A stretch of DNA of 64,000 nt from Thermodesulforhabdus norvegica (GTDB lineage Bacteria > Desulfobacterota > Syntrophobacteria > Syntrophobacterales > Thermodesulforhabdaceae), in assembly GCF_900114975.1 (NCBI RefSeq), contig NZ_FOUU01000006.1, forward strand, positions 1 through 64,000. Reading direction: 5' to 3'. The notes beneath the pieces were generated by a model, which was given only the letters and a program-made list of their open reading frames with translations, ran no database searches and had not been told where the DNA came from. Of this stretch, positions 45,166 through 55,191 are shown one piece after another (the first letter of the stretch is position 1; every line of letters begins with the position of its first letter). Both the position numbers and the translations under genes were made by a program.

Positions 45166-46371
45166 TTATCTATCGACTTCTCCCAGAACGATATCAATAC
45201 TTCCAAGAGCCGCCACAACATCGGCCACCATGTGCTTCCCTTCCACCATGAAGGGAAGAGCCGAGAGGTTAACGAAACAGGACGATTTGATCCTCATTCT
45301 ATAAGGCCTGGATGAACCATCGGAAACTATGTAAAAACCGAGCTCTCCCTTCGGGTTTTCAACGGAGCTGTAAACCTCACCCTTGGGAATCTGGAAAAGG
45401 CCGGAAGCGATTTTGAAGTGTTTTATAAGGGCTTCTATATCGGTAAGAACTGCTTCCTTGTCGGGCATAACGATGTAAGGTACATCGGCACGGACAGGCC
45501 CATCGGGTATGTCTTTCATGGCCTGTCTTATGATCCTAAGTGACTGGCGCATTTCCTCTACACGAACCATGTAACGATCATAGCAGTCACCACGAGTGCC
45601 ATAGGGAATGTCGAATTCATAATTTTCGTACCCGCAATAGGGCTTGGCCTTGCGAAAATCAAACTGAACACCCGATGCCCTGAGAACCGGACCCGTTGCG
45701 CCCCAGTTTATCGCATCTTCTCTGGGCAGAACCGCAACATCCCTGAGGCGTGATACCCATATCGGATTTTTGGTAAGAAGCCCTTCATAGTCTTTCAGGT
45801 AAGTTTCGAAGGTATCGACGAATACGCTCAGAGCTTCACGAAACCGGTCCGTTATATCCTTCCTTACACCGCCAATGCATATATAGGACGGTGTAAGCCG
45901 CTGTCCCGAAACCATTTCGAACATATCAAGAATCTTTTCGCGTTCTCTGAAACAATAAAAAAACGGAGTAATAGCCCCTATGTCGATTGCGTAAGTTCCC
46001 AACCAGAGAAGATGGGCAGCAATTCGATTGAGCTCTGCCATGATGACCCTGATAACCCGGGCTCGCTCGGGAACCTCTATTCCGCAAAGCTTTTCTACTG
46101 CAAGAGCATAGGCAAGATTGTTGCACATTCCACTGGTGTAATCCAGCCGATCGGTAAAGACTATGTTCTTGATGTAGGTATTATATTCTCCAAGCTTTTC
46201 AATTCCTCTGTGCAGGTATCCTATAACGGGGATAACCCTCTGGACGACCTCACCTTCCAGATGAAGTATGAGCCTCAGCACCCCGTGGGTTGACGGGTGC
46301 TGCGGCCCCATGTTGAGAATCATCTCCTGCCTGTTTTGACCCTTCTGATCGTTTGTTGCCGGCACCGTCAT
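45166..46371 (-). CDS. nuoD: Complex I 49-kDa subunit NuoD
   Basis: A 401-residue peripheral subunit that shapes the quinone site. Conserved: MGPQHPSTHGVLRLILHLEGE, YLHRGIEKLGEYNTY, FTDRLDYTSGMCNNLAYALA and the C-terminal LGSIDIVLGEVDR. It is a separate gene from nuoC (3 bp upstream) rather than fused. The next gene is the formate dehydrogenase-like subunit. Confidence 0.96.
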   Translation of the reverse strand: MTVPATNDQKGQNRQEMILNMGPQHPSTHGVLRLILHLEGEVVQRVIPVIGYLHRGIEKLGEYNTYIKNIVFTDRLDYTSGMCNNLAYALAVEKLCGIEVPERARVIRVIMAELNRIAAHLLWLGTYAIDIGAITPFFYCFREREKILDMFEMVSGQRLTPSYICIGGVRKDITDRFREALSVFVDTFETYLKDYEGLLTKNPIWVSRLRDVAVLPREDAINWGATGPVLRASGVQFDFRKAKPYCGYENYEFDIPYGTRGDCYDRYMVRVEEMRQSLRIIRQAMKDIPDGPVRADVPYIVMPDKEAVLTDIEALIKHFKIASGLFQIPKGEVYSSVENPKGELGFYIVSDGSSRPYRMRIKSSCFVNLSALPFMVEGKHMVADVVAALGSIDIVLGEVDR

Positions 46372-46374
46372 CTC

Positions 46375-46839
46375 TTAATCCTCGATTCCTTCAAGAGGAA
46401 ACTCTTTTCTCAGAGGATAATATTTGTAATCTTCGGGCATCAAAATTCGACGCAAATCGGGATGATTATTAAAGGGTATCCCGAACATGTCATAAACTTC
46501 CCGTTCCAGCCACTCCGCTCCTCGCCAAAGGAAGGTAACGCTATCGACCGCTTCCCCTTCTCCTACCGGAACCTTAACCCTTATCCGTTCGTTGTTCTTG
46601 AGCGAAAAGATGTGATAAACCACATCGAACCGGGGCGTCCTCGTATCGGCGTAATCCACGGCGGTGACATCGGATATAAGGTCAAAAGCCAGCTCTGAAT
46701 CTTTTTTGAGAAACTCCATGAAGGGAATCAGACTTTCTTTTTGGACCACAACCTGAGGACAATCTATACCCATGCTAAGATCCACCACTCCACTCGGGGC
46801 CTCAGCGCCGATCCTGTCCAGTATTTCCCGGGCCGTCAT
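46375..46839 (-). CDS. nuoC: Complex I 30-kDa subunit NuoC
   Basis: A 154-residue peripheral subunit. The C-terminal signature ERE-VYDMFGIPFNNHPDLRRI with LMPEDYKYYPLRKEFPLEG is clear. It lies between nuoB and nuoD with short gaps. Confidence 0.95.
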   Translation of the reverse strand: MTAREILDRIGAEAPSGVVDLSMGIDCPQVVVQKESLIPFMEFLKKDSELAFDLISDVTAVDYADTRTPRFDVVYHIFSLKNNERIRVKVPVGEGEAVDSVTFLWRGAEWLEREVYDMFGIPFNNHPDLRRILMPEDYKYYPLRKEFPLEGIED

Positions 46840-46846
46840 GCTGAGC

Positions 46847-47341
46847 CTATCTCCTGTCTTTCAAGGATTCCTTATCGATTTTTTCCCGAAGCTTTATAAT
46901 TGCCGTAAGAAGGCTTTCAGGTTTAGGTGGACATCCGGCCATGTAAACATCTACGGGAATATAGAGGTCTATCCCCTGGACGACACTATAGGTCCTGAAA
47001 ACACCACCGGTACATGCACAATTTCCGTAAGCGATAACCCATTTGGGCTCGGGCATCTGCTCATAAAGCCTCAGAACCATGGGTAGCATCTTTTTAGTCA
47101 GGGTACCGGGAACTATCAGCAGATCGGCCTGTCGAGGCGATCCGCGATAGACCTCTGCTCCAAATCTCGCAATGTCGTGCCTTGCCGATACGGTCACCAT
47201 CATCTCAAGTGCACAACAGGCGAGGCCAAAAGTCATAGGCCAGAGAGAATTTTTTCTCGCCCAGTTGACAATTTTGTCAAGGCATGTTGTTACGATTCCG
47301 AGGTTGCTTTCTATTCCCATTCCAGCGCTCCTTTGCCCCAC
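46847..47341 (-). CDS. nuoB: Complex I subunit NuoB
   Basis: A 164-residue subunit with the terminal [4Fe-4S] cluster N2 that hands electrons to quinone. Ligands are in [27 protein letters not shown] and MAGCPPKPE. Its start overlaps the end of nuoA by 31 bp. The start at 47341 gives an N-terminus of usual length. Confidence 0.96.
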   Translation of the reverse strand: MGQRSAGMGIESNLGIVTTCLDKIVNWARKNSLWPMTFGLACCALEMMVTVSARHDIARFGAEVYRGSPRQADLLIVPGTLTKKMLPMVLRLYEQMPEPKWVIAYGNCACTGGVFRTYSVVQGIDLYIPVDVYMAGCPPKPESLLTAIIKLREKIDKESLKDRR

Positions 47342-47673
47342 ACATACAACAAGCCCAGCAAAAGAATTGTCACAAATATGACCATTTCAACGAACCCCAG
47401 CAGGCCCAGTTTTTGGAAAAGAACAGCCCACGGAAACATAAAGGCAACTTCTACGTCGAAAACTATGAACAGCATGGCGAAAATATAAAACCTTATCGGA
47501 AAGCGCTCACGAGCCGTTCCAATAGGAACATTTCCACACTCGTAGGGCATCAACTTATCTTCGCTGGGCTTACGCTGACCTATCAGGTGAGACAGAAGCA
47601 GTGTAACTGCCGCGAACAAAACGGCTATTACCGCAAAAATCAGGACCGGCACATAGGCACTCAACATGTGCAC
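47311..47673 (-). CDS. nuoA: Complex I subunit NuoA
   Basis: A 120-residue membrane subunit with three helices and the conserved loop [11 protein letters not shown] and [20 protein letters not shown]. It is the first gene of the operon, behind a sigma-70-like promoter (47749-47777). Confidence 0.95.
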   Translation of the reverse strand: MHMLSAYVPVLIFAVIAVLFAAVTLLLSHLIGQRKPSEDKLMPYECGNVPIGTARERFPIRFYIFAMLFIVFDVEVAFMFPWAVLFQKLGLLGFVEMVIFVTILLLGLLYVWGKGALEWE

Positions 47674-47748
47674 TCCTTAACGATCCAACAGGCGGGAAAG
47701 AGGTTACCTTTTTTAAACCGATATGCCCAAAAATACCTTACGTGCTTC

Positions 47749-47777
47749 CTTTAAACCACAAAGGTCCTTTTTGTCAA
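47749..47777 (-). promoter_or_regulatory. Putative sigma-70 promoter of the nuo operon
   Basis: Minus strand: TTGACA (47772-47777), 17-base spacer, TTAAAG (47749-47754), about 75 bp before nuoA. The -35 is perfect and the -10 is weak. Confidence 0.55.
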
Positions 47778-47811
47778 GGCGAATTGTGAAAAATATCTCG
47801 TTTAAAAAACG

Positions 47812-47852
47812 AAAAGGCCGATATCCGATGCTCAGCAGGATATCGGCCTTTC
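47812..47852 (-). terminator. Terminator downstream of sat and its small partner gene
   Basis: AAAGGCCGATATCC pairs with GGATATCGGCCTTT around an 11-base loop, giving a 14-bp stem with T-runs on both sides. It follows the 99-residue gene by 22 bp and isolates it from the nuo promoter. Confidence 0.88.
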
Positions 47853-47874
47853 TCCGCCGTGTGGCTTTACGGAT

Positions 47875-48174
47875 TTAGTAGTTTTTCAAGAAATCGTCCA
47901 GTATGTCCACGCTCTTTTTCTCGACTATCATATCGAACATCTTATCCTTCACATCCTTCGGCAACAGCTCAATACTCTTTGTGGTTGCCGAGTCAAACTT
48001 GGCGGTCGGGAAAACCTTGAGGATTTTGTCCTTCTGAGCGTCATTTGCATAAACCCGGATTACCTTGAGTCCGGCCAGCATTTCCTCACACATGTCAGCC
48101 AGACCGGCCTGACGAAGCTTCTCGTATCTTTCTTCGTTGACCCAGATATTTATAGGATATCTTTCTTCCGTCAT
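47875..48174 (-). CDS. Small conserved-looking protein cotranscribed with sat
   Basis: A 99-residue acidic-basic cytoplasmic protein without cysteine clusters (one Cys in DMCEEMLAG), signal peptide or membrane helix. Visible: PINIWVNEERYEKLRQAGLA, LKVIRVYANDAQKDKIL and KDVKDKMFDMIVEKKSVDIL. I do not recognise a family. It lies 47 bp after sat and before a strong terminator, so it belongs to the sulfate-activation transcript and may act on ATP sulfurylase or adenylyl-sulfate metabolism. That role is inferred from position only. Confidence 0.8.
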   Translation of the reverse strand: MTEERYPINIWVNEERYEKLRQAGLADMCEEMLAGLKVIRVYANDAQKDKILKVFPTAKFDSATTKSIELLPKDVKDKMFDMIVEKKSVDILDDFLKNY

Positions 48175-48221
48175 TATCCCTTCCTCCTCAAAGATAAGCG
48201 TTTTAACACCCTATACCGTAG

Positions 48222-49478
48222 TTATTCCAGCGGAGGTACGCTGAATACAGGAGTTCTGTTCTTCAGGTACTCATCCGTCACAAAGGGGGATCCGAATCCG
48301 TATTTTTCGGCACATTCCATGACAAGATCGAACACTTCGGGCCTGAAAATCAACCTGGGCGGTTTCACTCCGTCCATAACGATACTTCTAATGACGGTAC
48401 CGCTGAACTTCTGCCATTCGTCTCTGTGGTTGCACAGCCCTTCCGAGGTAACTTCACCACAATGAGGACAATAGAGCCAGTTCATTGAATAGACCGGGGT
48501 AATCCTCAGGTCATCCTTCACGCTTTCCAGAAGGCGATGGGCATCATAAGGTCCGTAGTAGGTTCCTACTCCTGCGTGATCGCGGCCGAACATGTGATGG
48601 GTCAGGCCCAGGTTGGTTCTCAGGATGGCGTGAAACACCGCTTCCTTAGGTCCTGCATAGCGCATATCCCAGAAGGTCAAGGAGGTCATATGATTATGAT
48701 CTCCGAAATAACCTGCCTTCCTCAGCTCATCCTGGCAGAGAATAATGGCCTCATCGATATAATCACCCTTCCTCTTTTCGCCGATAATGGCATTTACAAG
48801 AATTCCAACAATGGGCTTTTCTATTGGGAGTTCTCCATAGGTCTGGAACCAGGCTCCCTTCATGAGCCATTCATGACCGGTATGAGGCACGTTTCGAGTC
48901 TGATGGGCCACAATACGCACCCATCCCTTTTCCTTAAAGCGCTTCCTCATTTCCAGAGGAGGAATGAAGAAGGGTTCAAAGGGAGGATTAATCTTCGGAC
49001 GGTTTACAAGGGTTATCTTTCCGCCCAGGAACTTGTCTTTGTATGCGTAGGTTCTTGCACATCCGGGATGTTTATCCTCCGTTGTGCCGTACACTGCCTG
49101 ACAGATGGCCTTTTTGTCATACTCGTAGATTTCCTCAATTTCAAACAGAGCCAGTGGGTTCCCCTGATAGGTCAGAACAACCGAATCGCCTACCTTAATT
49201 CCGTAGTCGGCAATCTCGGCATCAGACATATCAAAAAGAATCGGAATGCTCCACAGGACTCCGTTGGCAAGCCTCATGTTCTTGCACACGGAATCGAGAT
49301 CAGCCTTACCCATAAAGCCTTCCAGAGGACAGAAGAAACCGTAAGCGATGTCGATAACCTCGTTGGCTATCTGGCTTCTGATGGGGATTTGTTTGAGTCC
49401 TTTGATTTTTTCTTTGGCCTCTGCAGGCTCTAAAATCCTTTCAACAATTTCTTTTCCGCCGTGCCCTATCTCTGCCAT
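48222..49478 (-). CDS. sat: Sulfate adenylyltransferase (ATP sulfurylase)
   Basis: A 418-residue homo-oligomeric enzyme that makes adenylyl sulfate from ATP and sulfate, the first step of dissimilatory sulfate reduction. The catalytic motif is AHQTRNVPHTGHEWLMKGA (QxRN and HxxH), the second ATP site is FGRDHAGVGTYYGPYDAH, and PLEGFMGKADLDSV is typical of the N-terminal domain. A CPHCG with a later C (CNHRDEW) forms a zinc site seen in sulfate-reducer and archaeal enzymes. It has its own promoter at 49582-49609. Confidence 0.96.
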   Translation of the reverse strand: MAEIGHGGKEIVERILEPAEAKEKIKGLKQIPIRSQIANEVIDIAYGFFCPLEGFMGKADLDSVCKNMRLANGVLWSIPILFDMSDAEIADYGIKVGDSVVLTYQGNPLALFEIEEIYEYDKKAICQAVYGTTEDKHPGCARTYAYKDKFLGGKITLVNRPKINPPFEPFFIPPLEMRKRFKEKGWVRIVAHQTRNVPHTGHEWLMKGAWFQTYGELPIEKPIVGILVNAIIGEKRKGDYIDEAIILCQDELRKAGYFGDHNHMTSLTFWDMRYAGPKEAVFHAILRTNLGLTHHMFGRDHAGVGTYYGPYDAHRLLESVKDDLRITPVYSMNWLYCPHCGEVTSEGLCNHRDEWQKFSGTVIRSIVMDGVKPPRLIFRPEVFDLVMECAEKYGFGSPFVTDEYLKNRTPVFSVPPLE

Positions 49479-49581
49479 GACCTCTCCTTTCTACTATTAC
49501 GTTATGTCTCATGAGCACCCTGGAACACGCCAAGATCTTCCAAACCTTTATAGAGACTTTTCCACGTAAGGCGCATTGTGA

Positions 49582-49609
49582 ATTTTAGCTCAATTTCAGG
49601 CGCTGTCAA
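49582..49609 (-). promoter_or_regulatory. Sigma-70 promoter of sat
   Basis: Minus strand: TTGACA (49604-49609), 16-base spacer, TAAAAT (49582-49587). Both boxes are near consensus. The leader to the sat start is about 95 bases and holds no evident gene. Confidence 0.7.
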
Positions 49610-49654
49610 TAAAGAAAGATAACCCGACATGTAATAACCCCTTTTCCCGTCCTG

Positions 49655-50848
49655 CTATGTCATATGAAGGACGAAACACTTTAAATAGCGCGTCTCGGGC
49701 ATGCCAAGAAGGATGGGATGATCGGGTGATTGTCCCCTGATCTCCAGAATGGCAAACCTTCTTCCGCTTGCCAGTGATGCGTCCATGAGCACCTGGTGAA
49801 AGAGGGTTTCGGACATATGGTGTGAGCATGAACAGGTTATCAAGATGCCGCCCTCGGTCAGTTTCAGCATAACCCGCCGGTTCAGGTCGGTATAGCCCTT
49901 GATGGCACTGGAAAGAGCTTTTTTATTCTTGGCAAATGCGGGCGGATCGCAAATAATTACGTCAAAACGATCCTGATCGTTTTTGAGAAAATCGAAGACG
50001 TCGGCTCTTATAAAGGAACATCTGTCGGCAACGCCATTTTTCGTTGCGTTAACTTTCGCCCTTTCCAGAGCCGGGGCCGATTGATCTACCCCCACCACAT
50101 ATCTCGCCCCGTAGAGTGCAGCATGGATGGACCAGCCGCCATCGTAGCAAAAAAGATCCAGGACCCTTTTATCTTTTACGAGCTCTTTTAGCAACTTGCG
50201 GTTTTCCCGCTGGTCCAGATAAAGCCCTGTTTTTTGACCCTCTATTGGATCGACCCAGAACCACAGACCGTCAACGTTTACCCATAGGCCCTGTTCTGTA
50301 AGGCTTCCGAAAGCAATCCCCTTGTCCGTGTCAAGCCCTTCCAATTGTCTGGCCGAGCTGTCGTTTCGATAAACAATGCACCGGGGATTAAAAAGTTCTG
50401 CAAGCATTTTTACCAAAATCGGCTCGATGGCCGAAATGCCGTGAGTATTGGCCTGATAGACGAGTACATCGTCGTATCTGTCCACGATAAAGCCGGGCAG
50501 GCCGTCGGATTCGCCAAAGAATAACCGATATACCTTTGAGTCTTTAAAGATCCTCCGACGTAGAGAATTGGCCCTTGTCAGCAGGTCTCGAAAATATCCC
50601 AGCGTTGGTTTCTTCCCGGGAGGACAGAAAATTCTTATAGCGATCAGGGAGTTGGGATTAACGTATCCCAGCCCCAGGTAAGCGCCTTTGGCACTCACAA
50701 CTCTGACCCAGCTCCCCGGTTTGAAACCTTTTAGAGAAACGGTTATCTCATTGCTGAATACCCACCTGTGGCCGTGAAGCAAGCGTTTTTCTCTACCCTT
50801 TTCCAGAATAACCTCCGGATAAGACTTTATATCGCCCGAAAATTCCAT
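49655..50848 (-). CDS. Class I SAM-dependent rRNA methyltransferase (RlmI/RlmK-like)
   Basis: A 397-residue enzyme that methylates 23S rRNA. The start at 50848 follows GGAGGT, and the longer frame to 50941 is not supported. N-terminal PUA-like domain (VILEKGREKRLLHGHRWVFS), then the central EEHD-like part (RANSLRRRIF), and a Rossmann core VLDLFCYDGGWSIHAALYGA with ICDPPAFAKNKKAL and CSCSHHMSETLF. The DPPAF motif fits an m5C or m2G type enzyme. The exact base is not told. Confidence 0.88.
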   Translation of the reverse strand: MEFSGDIKSYPEVILEKGREKRLLHGHRWVFSNEITVSLKGFKPGSWVRVVSAKGAYLGLGYVNPNSLIAIRIFCPPGKKPTLGYFRDLLTRANSLRRRIFKDSKVYRLFFGESDGLPGFIVDRYDDVLVYQANTHGISAIEPILVKMLAELFNPRCIVYRNDSSARQLEGLDTDKGIAFGSLTEQGLWVNVDGLWFWVDPIEGQKTGLYLDQRENRKLLKELVKDKRVLDLFCYDGGWSIHAALYGARYVVGVDQSAPALERAKVNATKNGVADRCSFIRADVFDFLKNDQDRFDVIICDPPAFAKNKKALSSAIKGYTDLNRRVMLKLTEGGILITCSCSHHMSETLFHQVLMDASLASGRRFAILEIRGQSPDHPILLGMPETRYLKCFVLHMT

Positions 50849-50879
50849 TTCGATACGCCTACCTCCATCCTGACGGAAC

Positions 50880-50903
50880 AAAAAATTGGCGGGATAACCC
50901 GCC
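50880..50903 (-). terminator. Terminator downstream of rpoD
   Basis: GGCGGG-ATAA-CCCGCC (50888-50903); on the minus strand the stem is followed by AATTTTTTG. It ends the dnaG-rpoD transcript before the methyltransferase gene. Confidence 0.8.
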
Positions 50904-50947
50904 ATAAGCAAATTTTTCTCAGACCGGCTTGAATTCCGCAAAGGGTG

Positions 50948-52747
50948 CTACCACTCAAGAAAGCTTTCAAGCTCTTTGCGTCGACTCCGATGCCTTAGCT
51001 TTCTCAGTGCTTTGGCCTCTATCTGGCGTATTCTTTCCCTCGTGACATGGAAATCCTGACCAACCTCCTCCAGGGTATGGTCGGCCTTTTCGCCTATGCC
51101 GAACCTCATTCTCAGTACCTTTTCTTCCCGCGGAGTCAGTGTGGCAAGGGCTCTTCTCGTTCTTTCCGTAAGGTTCAGGTTTATGACAGCCTCGGCCGGA
51201 TTTACGGCCTTCTTGTCTTCGATAAAATCTCCGAGATGGCTATCCTCTTCTTCGCCGATCGGGGTTTCAAGGCTGATGGGCTCCTTTGCGATCTTTAAAA
51301 TTTTTCTTACCTTGTCCACGGGAAGTTCCATCCGCTCTGCAATCTCTTCGGGCATGGGTTCTCGACCGAGTTCCTGCACCAGCTGGCGTGATGTACGTAT
51401 TAACTTGTTTATTGTTTCGATCATGTGAACGGGGATGCGAATCGTTCTGGCCTGATCAGCGATTGCTCTGGTTATGGCCTGCCGTATCCACCAGGTGGCG
51501 TAAGTACTGAACTTGTAGCCCCTCTGATATTCAAACTTATCCACCGCTTTCATTAAGCCGATGTTTCCCTCCTGAATCAGATCCAGAAACTGAAGACCCC
51601 GGTTCGTGTATTTCTTGGCGATGCTAACAACCAGCCTCAGATTGGCTTCGATGAGTTCCGTTTTTGCCTGTTTGGCCTTTTGCATGCCGTCTTCAACCCG
51701 GCGAAGGAGCTGCCTGAGCGTTTTCGAGTCGAGCTTTGCTTCCATTTCAAGCTCGGTTATTTTCTCCCTGGCGGCCTGAGCCTTTTGAAAAAGCGCCTCA
51801 AATTGCTCGCCCGTCATACCGAACTGAGATGCAAGTTTGGAAATACCGTCATCTTCAGAAAGAGCTTCCTGATAAAGGCGTTGAATTTCATGGAAGGGTT
51901 TGCCACATCGGACGATGCACTCTTCAAGATCTCTCTCGGCACCTTCGATTCTTTCCAGATAATACTGAAGCTTTTCGACCACACGGTCGATCTGACATTT
52001 GCCAAGATGAAGGCCCTTGAGAAGGTTTACGATCTGTTCTTTGTTATTTTGAACGGCCTCCTTAAGTCTCTCTTCTTCTTCGGGGGGAAGATCATCCTGT
52101 AAAAGTTTCATCTGCATTTGCCGGTTTTCGTTGTCCAGATTTTCGACCTGGCTCAGTATAGATACTACATTGTTTTTTAATTCTTCCTTTTCCTCATCCG
52201 ACATGTCGTCATCAAGTCCTCGAAGAACGTCGGTAACCTGTAGCTTTCCCGACTCCAGCTTTTCCCTTATAGAAAGGATTTCCTTAACCCCAATGGAAGA
52301 TTCCATTATGGCATTGAAGACTTCTCGCTCTCCGGCCTCTATCCGCTTGGCAATTTCCACTTCTTCTTCTCTGCTGAGAAGGGCCACCTGACCCATTTCA
52401 CGAAGATACATTCTTACGGGGTCTCCCACTCTGGTGGCCGTATCTTCCGCGTCCTCCGTTTCATCTTCTCCATCTTCAACTTCTTCTTCGTCGGTCGACA
52501 GCCCCGTTCTGGCTTTGTACATGGCAACTTCATCCTCGGAGTCGACGATCTCTATGTCCATTTCATCAAAGATCATCATCATGTCATCGAGCTTTTCAGG
52601 TGATACAAGATCTTCCGGCAAAACCTCGTTCAGCTCATCGTAGGTTAGATAACCCTTTTCCTTGCCGCGGGATATCAGCTCTTTAAGCTCTTCAATCTGA
52701 ATCTGACGCTTCTCGTCCCTGGCATTATTTTTGGATGCTCCAGTCAT
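50948..52747 (-). CDS. rpoD: Primary RNA polymerase sigma factor RpoD (sigma-70)
   Basis: A 599-residue housekeeping sigma factor. Region 1.1 at the N-terminus, region 1.2 ([21 protein letters not shown]), a non-conserved acidic region, region 2 ([40 protein letters not shown]), region 3, and region 4 ([20 protein letters not shown]). Overlaps the dnaG stop by four bases, the classic dnaG-rpoD macromolecular synthesis operon, here without rpsU. Confidence 0.97.
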   Translation of the reverse strand: MTGASKNNARDEKRQIQIEELKELISRGKEKGYLTYDELNEVLPEDLVSPEKLDDMMMIFDEMDIEIVDSEDEVAMYKARTGLSTDEEEVEDGEDETEDAEDTATRVGDPVRMYLREMGQVALLSREEEVEIAKRIEAGEREVFNAIMESSIGVKEILSIREKLESGKLQVTDVLRGLDDDMSDEEKEELKNNVVSILSQVENLDNENRQMQMKLLQDDLPPEEEERLKEAVQNNKEQIVNLLKGLHLGKCQIDRVVEKLQYYLERIEGAERDLEECIVRCGKPFHEIQRLYQEALSEDDGISKLASQFGMTGEQFEALFQKAQAAREKITELEMEAKLDSKTLRQLLRRVEDGMQKAKQAKTELIEANLRLVVSIAKKYTNRGLQFLDLIQEGNIGLMKAVDKFEYQRGYKFSTYATWWIRQAITRAIADQARTIRIPVHMIETINKLIRTSRQLVQELGREPMPEEIAERMELPVDKVRKILKIAKEPISLETPIGEEEDSHLGDFIEDKKAVNPAEAVINLNLTERTRRALATLTPREEKVLRMRFGIGEKADHTLEEVGQDFHVTRERIRQIEAKALRKLRHRSRRKELESFLEW

Positions 52748-54558
52748 ATCCGTTCTCTCCCCCCTCTAATACTCATTTCACAGGCTTCAAGCGCCTGCAG
52801 TTCCTTCAAAAGCACCTTTATCGTTTCCACATCACCCTGCCTGTTTGCCTCAATGAGCTTATCCTTGAGGCGTGATTTTTCAATCTCAGAGCCCCGCTTT
52901 TTACAGGCTTTTATCAGATCCGCACAGGCCATAAGTGCCATTTCTTTATCGTAATATGGGTTATCGTCGACGACAATACGGGACAGGGCAGATTTTGCCG
53001 CATCCGTTGAAAGCTTTTCGTAAACCCCCTGAACGTCCAGTTCTCCATCACCCTGAACTGCCGCATCGACAACGGCACGGGCGACTTCAATCAAGGCCGG
53101 TGAAGCACAGGAAAGGGCTTCCCGAATCTGATCCCGAAATTCCCCGATAACCCAGGGGTTCTTGACCACTAGGCGAATTAGCTCTTCTTCGGGAGAGTAC
53201 ACAGGAGTGGTTTTGCCTTTTTCCGCCGGGTATTTATCTGAGGCTAATTTTTGGGAATTTCCCCGTCTTTTCGACCATTTTTTGAACTGAAACAGAATAG
53301 CGTCTTCCGGTACCTGTAAACCCTCGGAAATCTTTCGCACATAATCTCTCAGGATAATCGGATCGTCCAGATCCTTTAAGAACTCGTGAAGTTCTCTCAC
53401 CACGGCAATTTTCCCTTCCGTAGTACCGTCCCAGTCTCGAATGTGCTCTTCCAGAACAAAGCTACCCAGCTCAATCCTCCTGCGAAAAAGTGCTTCAAAA
53501 TCCTCACGATTGTGGCTTCGGAAATAGTCATCAGGATCAAGCCCTTCAGGTAATAAAACACAGCTAGCTCTGATCTGTTCTTTCAACAGAAAGGGAAAGA
53601 TCCTCATCATAGCCTTCCGACCGGCACTATCCCCATCATAAACCAGGACGACCTCATCGACCATGCGTTTCAGAAGACGGGCATGACGTCCGGTGAAAGC
53701 AGTTCCCAGAGTGGCCACTACTCTAAACTCACCAACCCGATGGAAAGCCAGAGCGTCCATGTAACCTTCGACCAGGAAAACGAATCTGTTCCCGGATGTT
53801 AAGGAATCCAGGGCTTTTCTGGCCCTGTCATATTGATAAAGAAGGCTTCCTTTGTTGTATATGGGGGTTTCCGGGCTGTTTAGATATTTGGGTTCAGTAC
53901 CGTCCAGACTTCTCCCTCCGAAGGCCACCACCCTGCCCTTCGTATCACGTATGGGAAAGATCAGCCGACGACGGAAGCGATCATAGATTCTGCCGCCGGA
54001 AGATTTTACAAAAAGCCCGGCTTTAATCCCTTTTTCCGGATCGAACCCCTTCCTTCGGAAGTGATTGAGTAATGCATCCCATTCATCGGGTGCATAGCCA
54101 AGCTTTTCTTCCTTCGCCAGCTTTTCCGGGACTCCACGCTTTCTGAGATATTCGTGGGCTTCCTTTCCTCTACGGTCGTAAAAGAGCAACCCGTGGTAAA
54201 ATGCCTGAGCCTCTTCGATTAATTTATAAAGCTCTTCCTTTTCTCCTGCTCTGTTGGGATCTCCGGAACCGGCCTCCAGAGGAATGTTGTAGCGTTCCGC
54301 CAGATATCTGACCGCCTCATGGAAGTCCAATCCTCTATGTTTCATAACAAAGGCAATCACGTCACCACCCGTCCCGCAGCCGAAACAATAAAAGAGCTGC
54401 TTGTCGGGATCCACGAAAAAGGACGGGGTTTTTTCTGCATGAAATGGGCATAGTCCGGAGTATCTACGGCCGGATCTCTTCAGTCTTACCGTTTCAGACA
54501 CGAGATCTACAAGATCAACAACTTCCTTGATCTGATCAACAAGACGATGTCCGGCCAA
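52744..54558 (-). CDS. dnaG: DNA primase DnaG
   Basis: A 604-residue replication primase. The N-terminal zinc finger is [20 protein letters not shown] and [11 protein letters not shown], followed by the catalytic Toprim core with [14 protein letters not shown] and [36 protein letters not shown] lies between them. The C-terminal helicase-binding part (about residues 450-604) is present. Translationally coupled to rpoD. Confidence 0.96.
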   Translation of the reverse strand: MAGHRLVDQIKEVVDLVDLVSETVRLKRSGRRYSGLCPFHAEKTPSFFVDPDKQLFYCFGCGTGGDVIAFVMKHRGLDFHEAVRYLAERYNIPLEAGSGDPNRAGEKEELYKLIEEAQAFYHGLLFYDRRGKEAHEYLRKRGVPEKLAKEEKLGYAPDEWDALLNHFRRKGFDPEKGIKAGLFVKSSGGRIYDRFRRRLIFPIRDTKGRVVAFGGRSLDGTEPKYLNSPETPIYNKGSLLYQYDRARKALDSLTSGNRFVFLVEGYMDALAFHRVGEFRVVATLGTAFTGRHARLLKRMVDEVVLVYDGDSAGRKAMMRIFPFLLKEQIRASCVLLPEGLDPDDYFRSHNREDFEALFRRRIELGSFVLEEHIRDWDGTTEGKIAVVRELHEFLKDLDDPIILRDYVRKISEGLQVPEDAILFQFKKWSKRRGNSQKLASDKYPAEKGKTTPVYSPEEELIRLVVKNPWVIGEFRDQIREALSCASPALIEVARAVVDAAVQGDGELDVQGVYEKLSTDAAKSALSRIVVDDNPYYDKEMALMACADLIKACKKRGSEIEKSRLKDKLIEANRQGDVETIKVLLKELQALEACEMSIRGGRERI

Positions 54559-54672
54559 GGCAACTTTACCCTCTTGGAAGTGTTTTCAAACTACTGCAAC
54601 ACATCGGAAACGCTTATTTTTAACCAACACCCCTTTAAAAGTCCATAGCCGCCTTCGTAGAGTCGGAATGCC

Positions 54673-55191
54673 TCAAAAAAGCCTTAACTCAATGATGGGC
54701 TTCACCCTGTGAACGATAACTCTTATGTAATCTCTGGAAGAAGGAAAAAAGATGAATTTCTCAACAGACTCCCCGGGAAGTAGCCGATAGTCGGTAAGCT
54801 TTTCCTGCCATACTATGCGATCGTGAAGGGGTCTATCGACCACAAGGGCCCTGCCCGAGAGGGTGATGCAATAGAAGTCGTCGGGTTTAACGGAAATTTC
54901 TTCGGTGCCTCTGTTTTCAAGGCGTATTTTGAAAATATCCATAAAGAAAGGGCTTTCTTCGTCGGGAATCAGGGATTTCACCGGTACGGTGCCGTAATAG
55001 GTCGCACAGAAGAGCAGGTTTTCTTCTAAGGCACACTTCTCGCCACTTTCGCCAATTGTAGCAGCGTAAGTCTTAGGCCCCTCTTCCAGTAAACATATCA
55101 GGCATGCTAACAGTATTATCCCTTTGAGCAGCCTAGTAGGTCCACTTACCGTTCCTGTAGGAGAAAATTTCCGTGACATTCTGGTATCCAC
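54673..55191 (-). CDS. Secreted or envelope protein of unknown function
   Basis: A 172-residue protein whose start is uncertain: the frame opens at 55191, overlapping the previous gene by 59 bp, and another ATG is at 55179. A hydrophobic export signal (LLKGIILLACLICLLEE, about residues 20-38) is followed by a mature part with two cysteines (GEKCALEENLLFCATYYG). The rest looks like a beta-sandwich (DIFKIRLENRGTEEISVKP). No family recognised. It is the second of two small exported proteins. Confidence 0.65.
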   Translation of the reverse strand: MDTRMSRKFSPTGTVSGPTRLLKGIILLACLICLLEEGPKTYAATIGESGEKCALEENLLFCATYYGTVPVKSLIPDEESPFFMDIFKIRLENRGTEEISVKPDDFYCITLSGRALVVDRPLHDRIVWQEKLTDYRLLPGESVEKFIFFPSSRDYIRVIVHRVKPIIELRLF

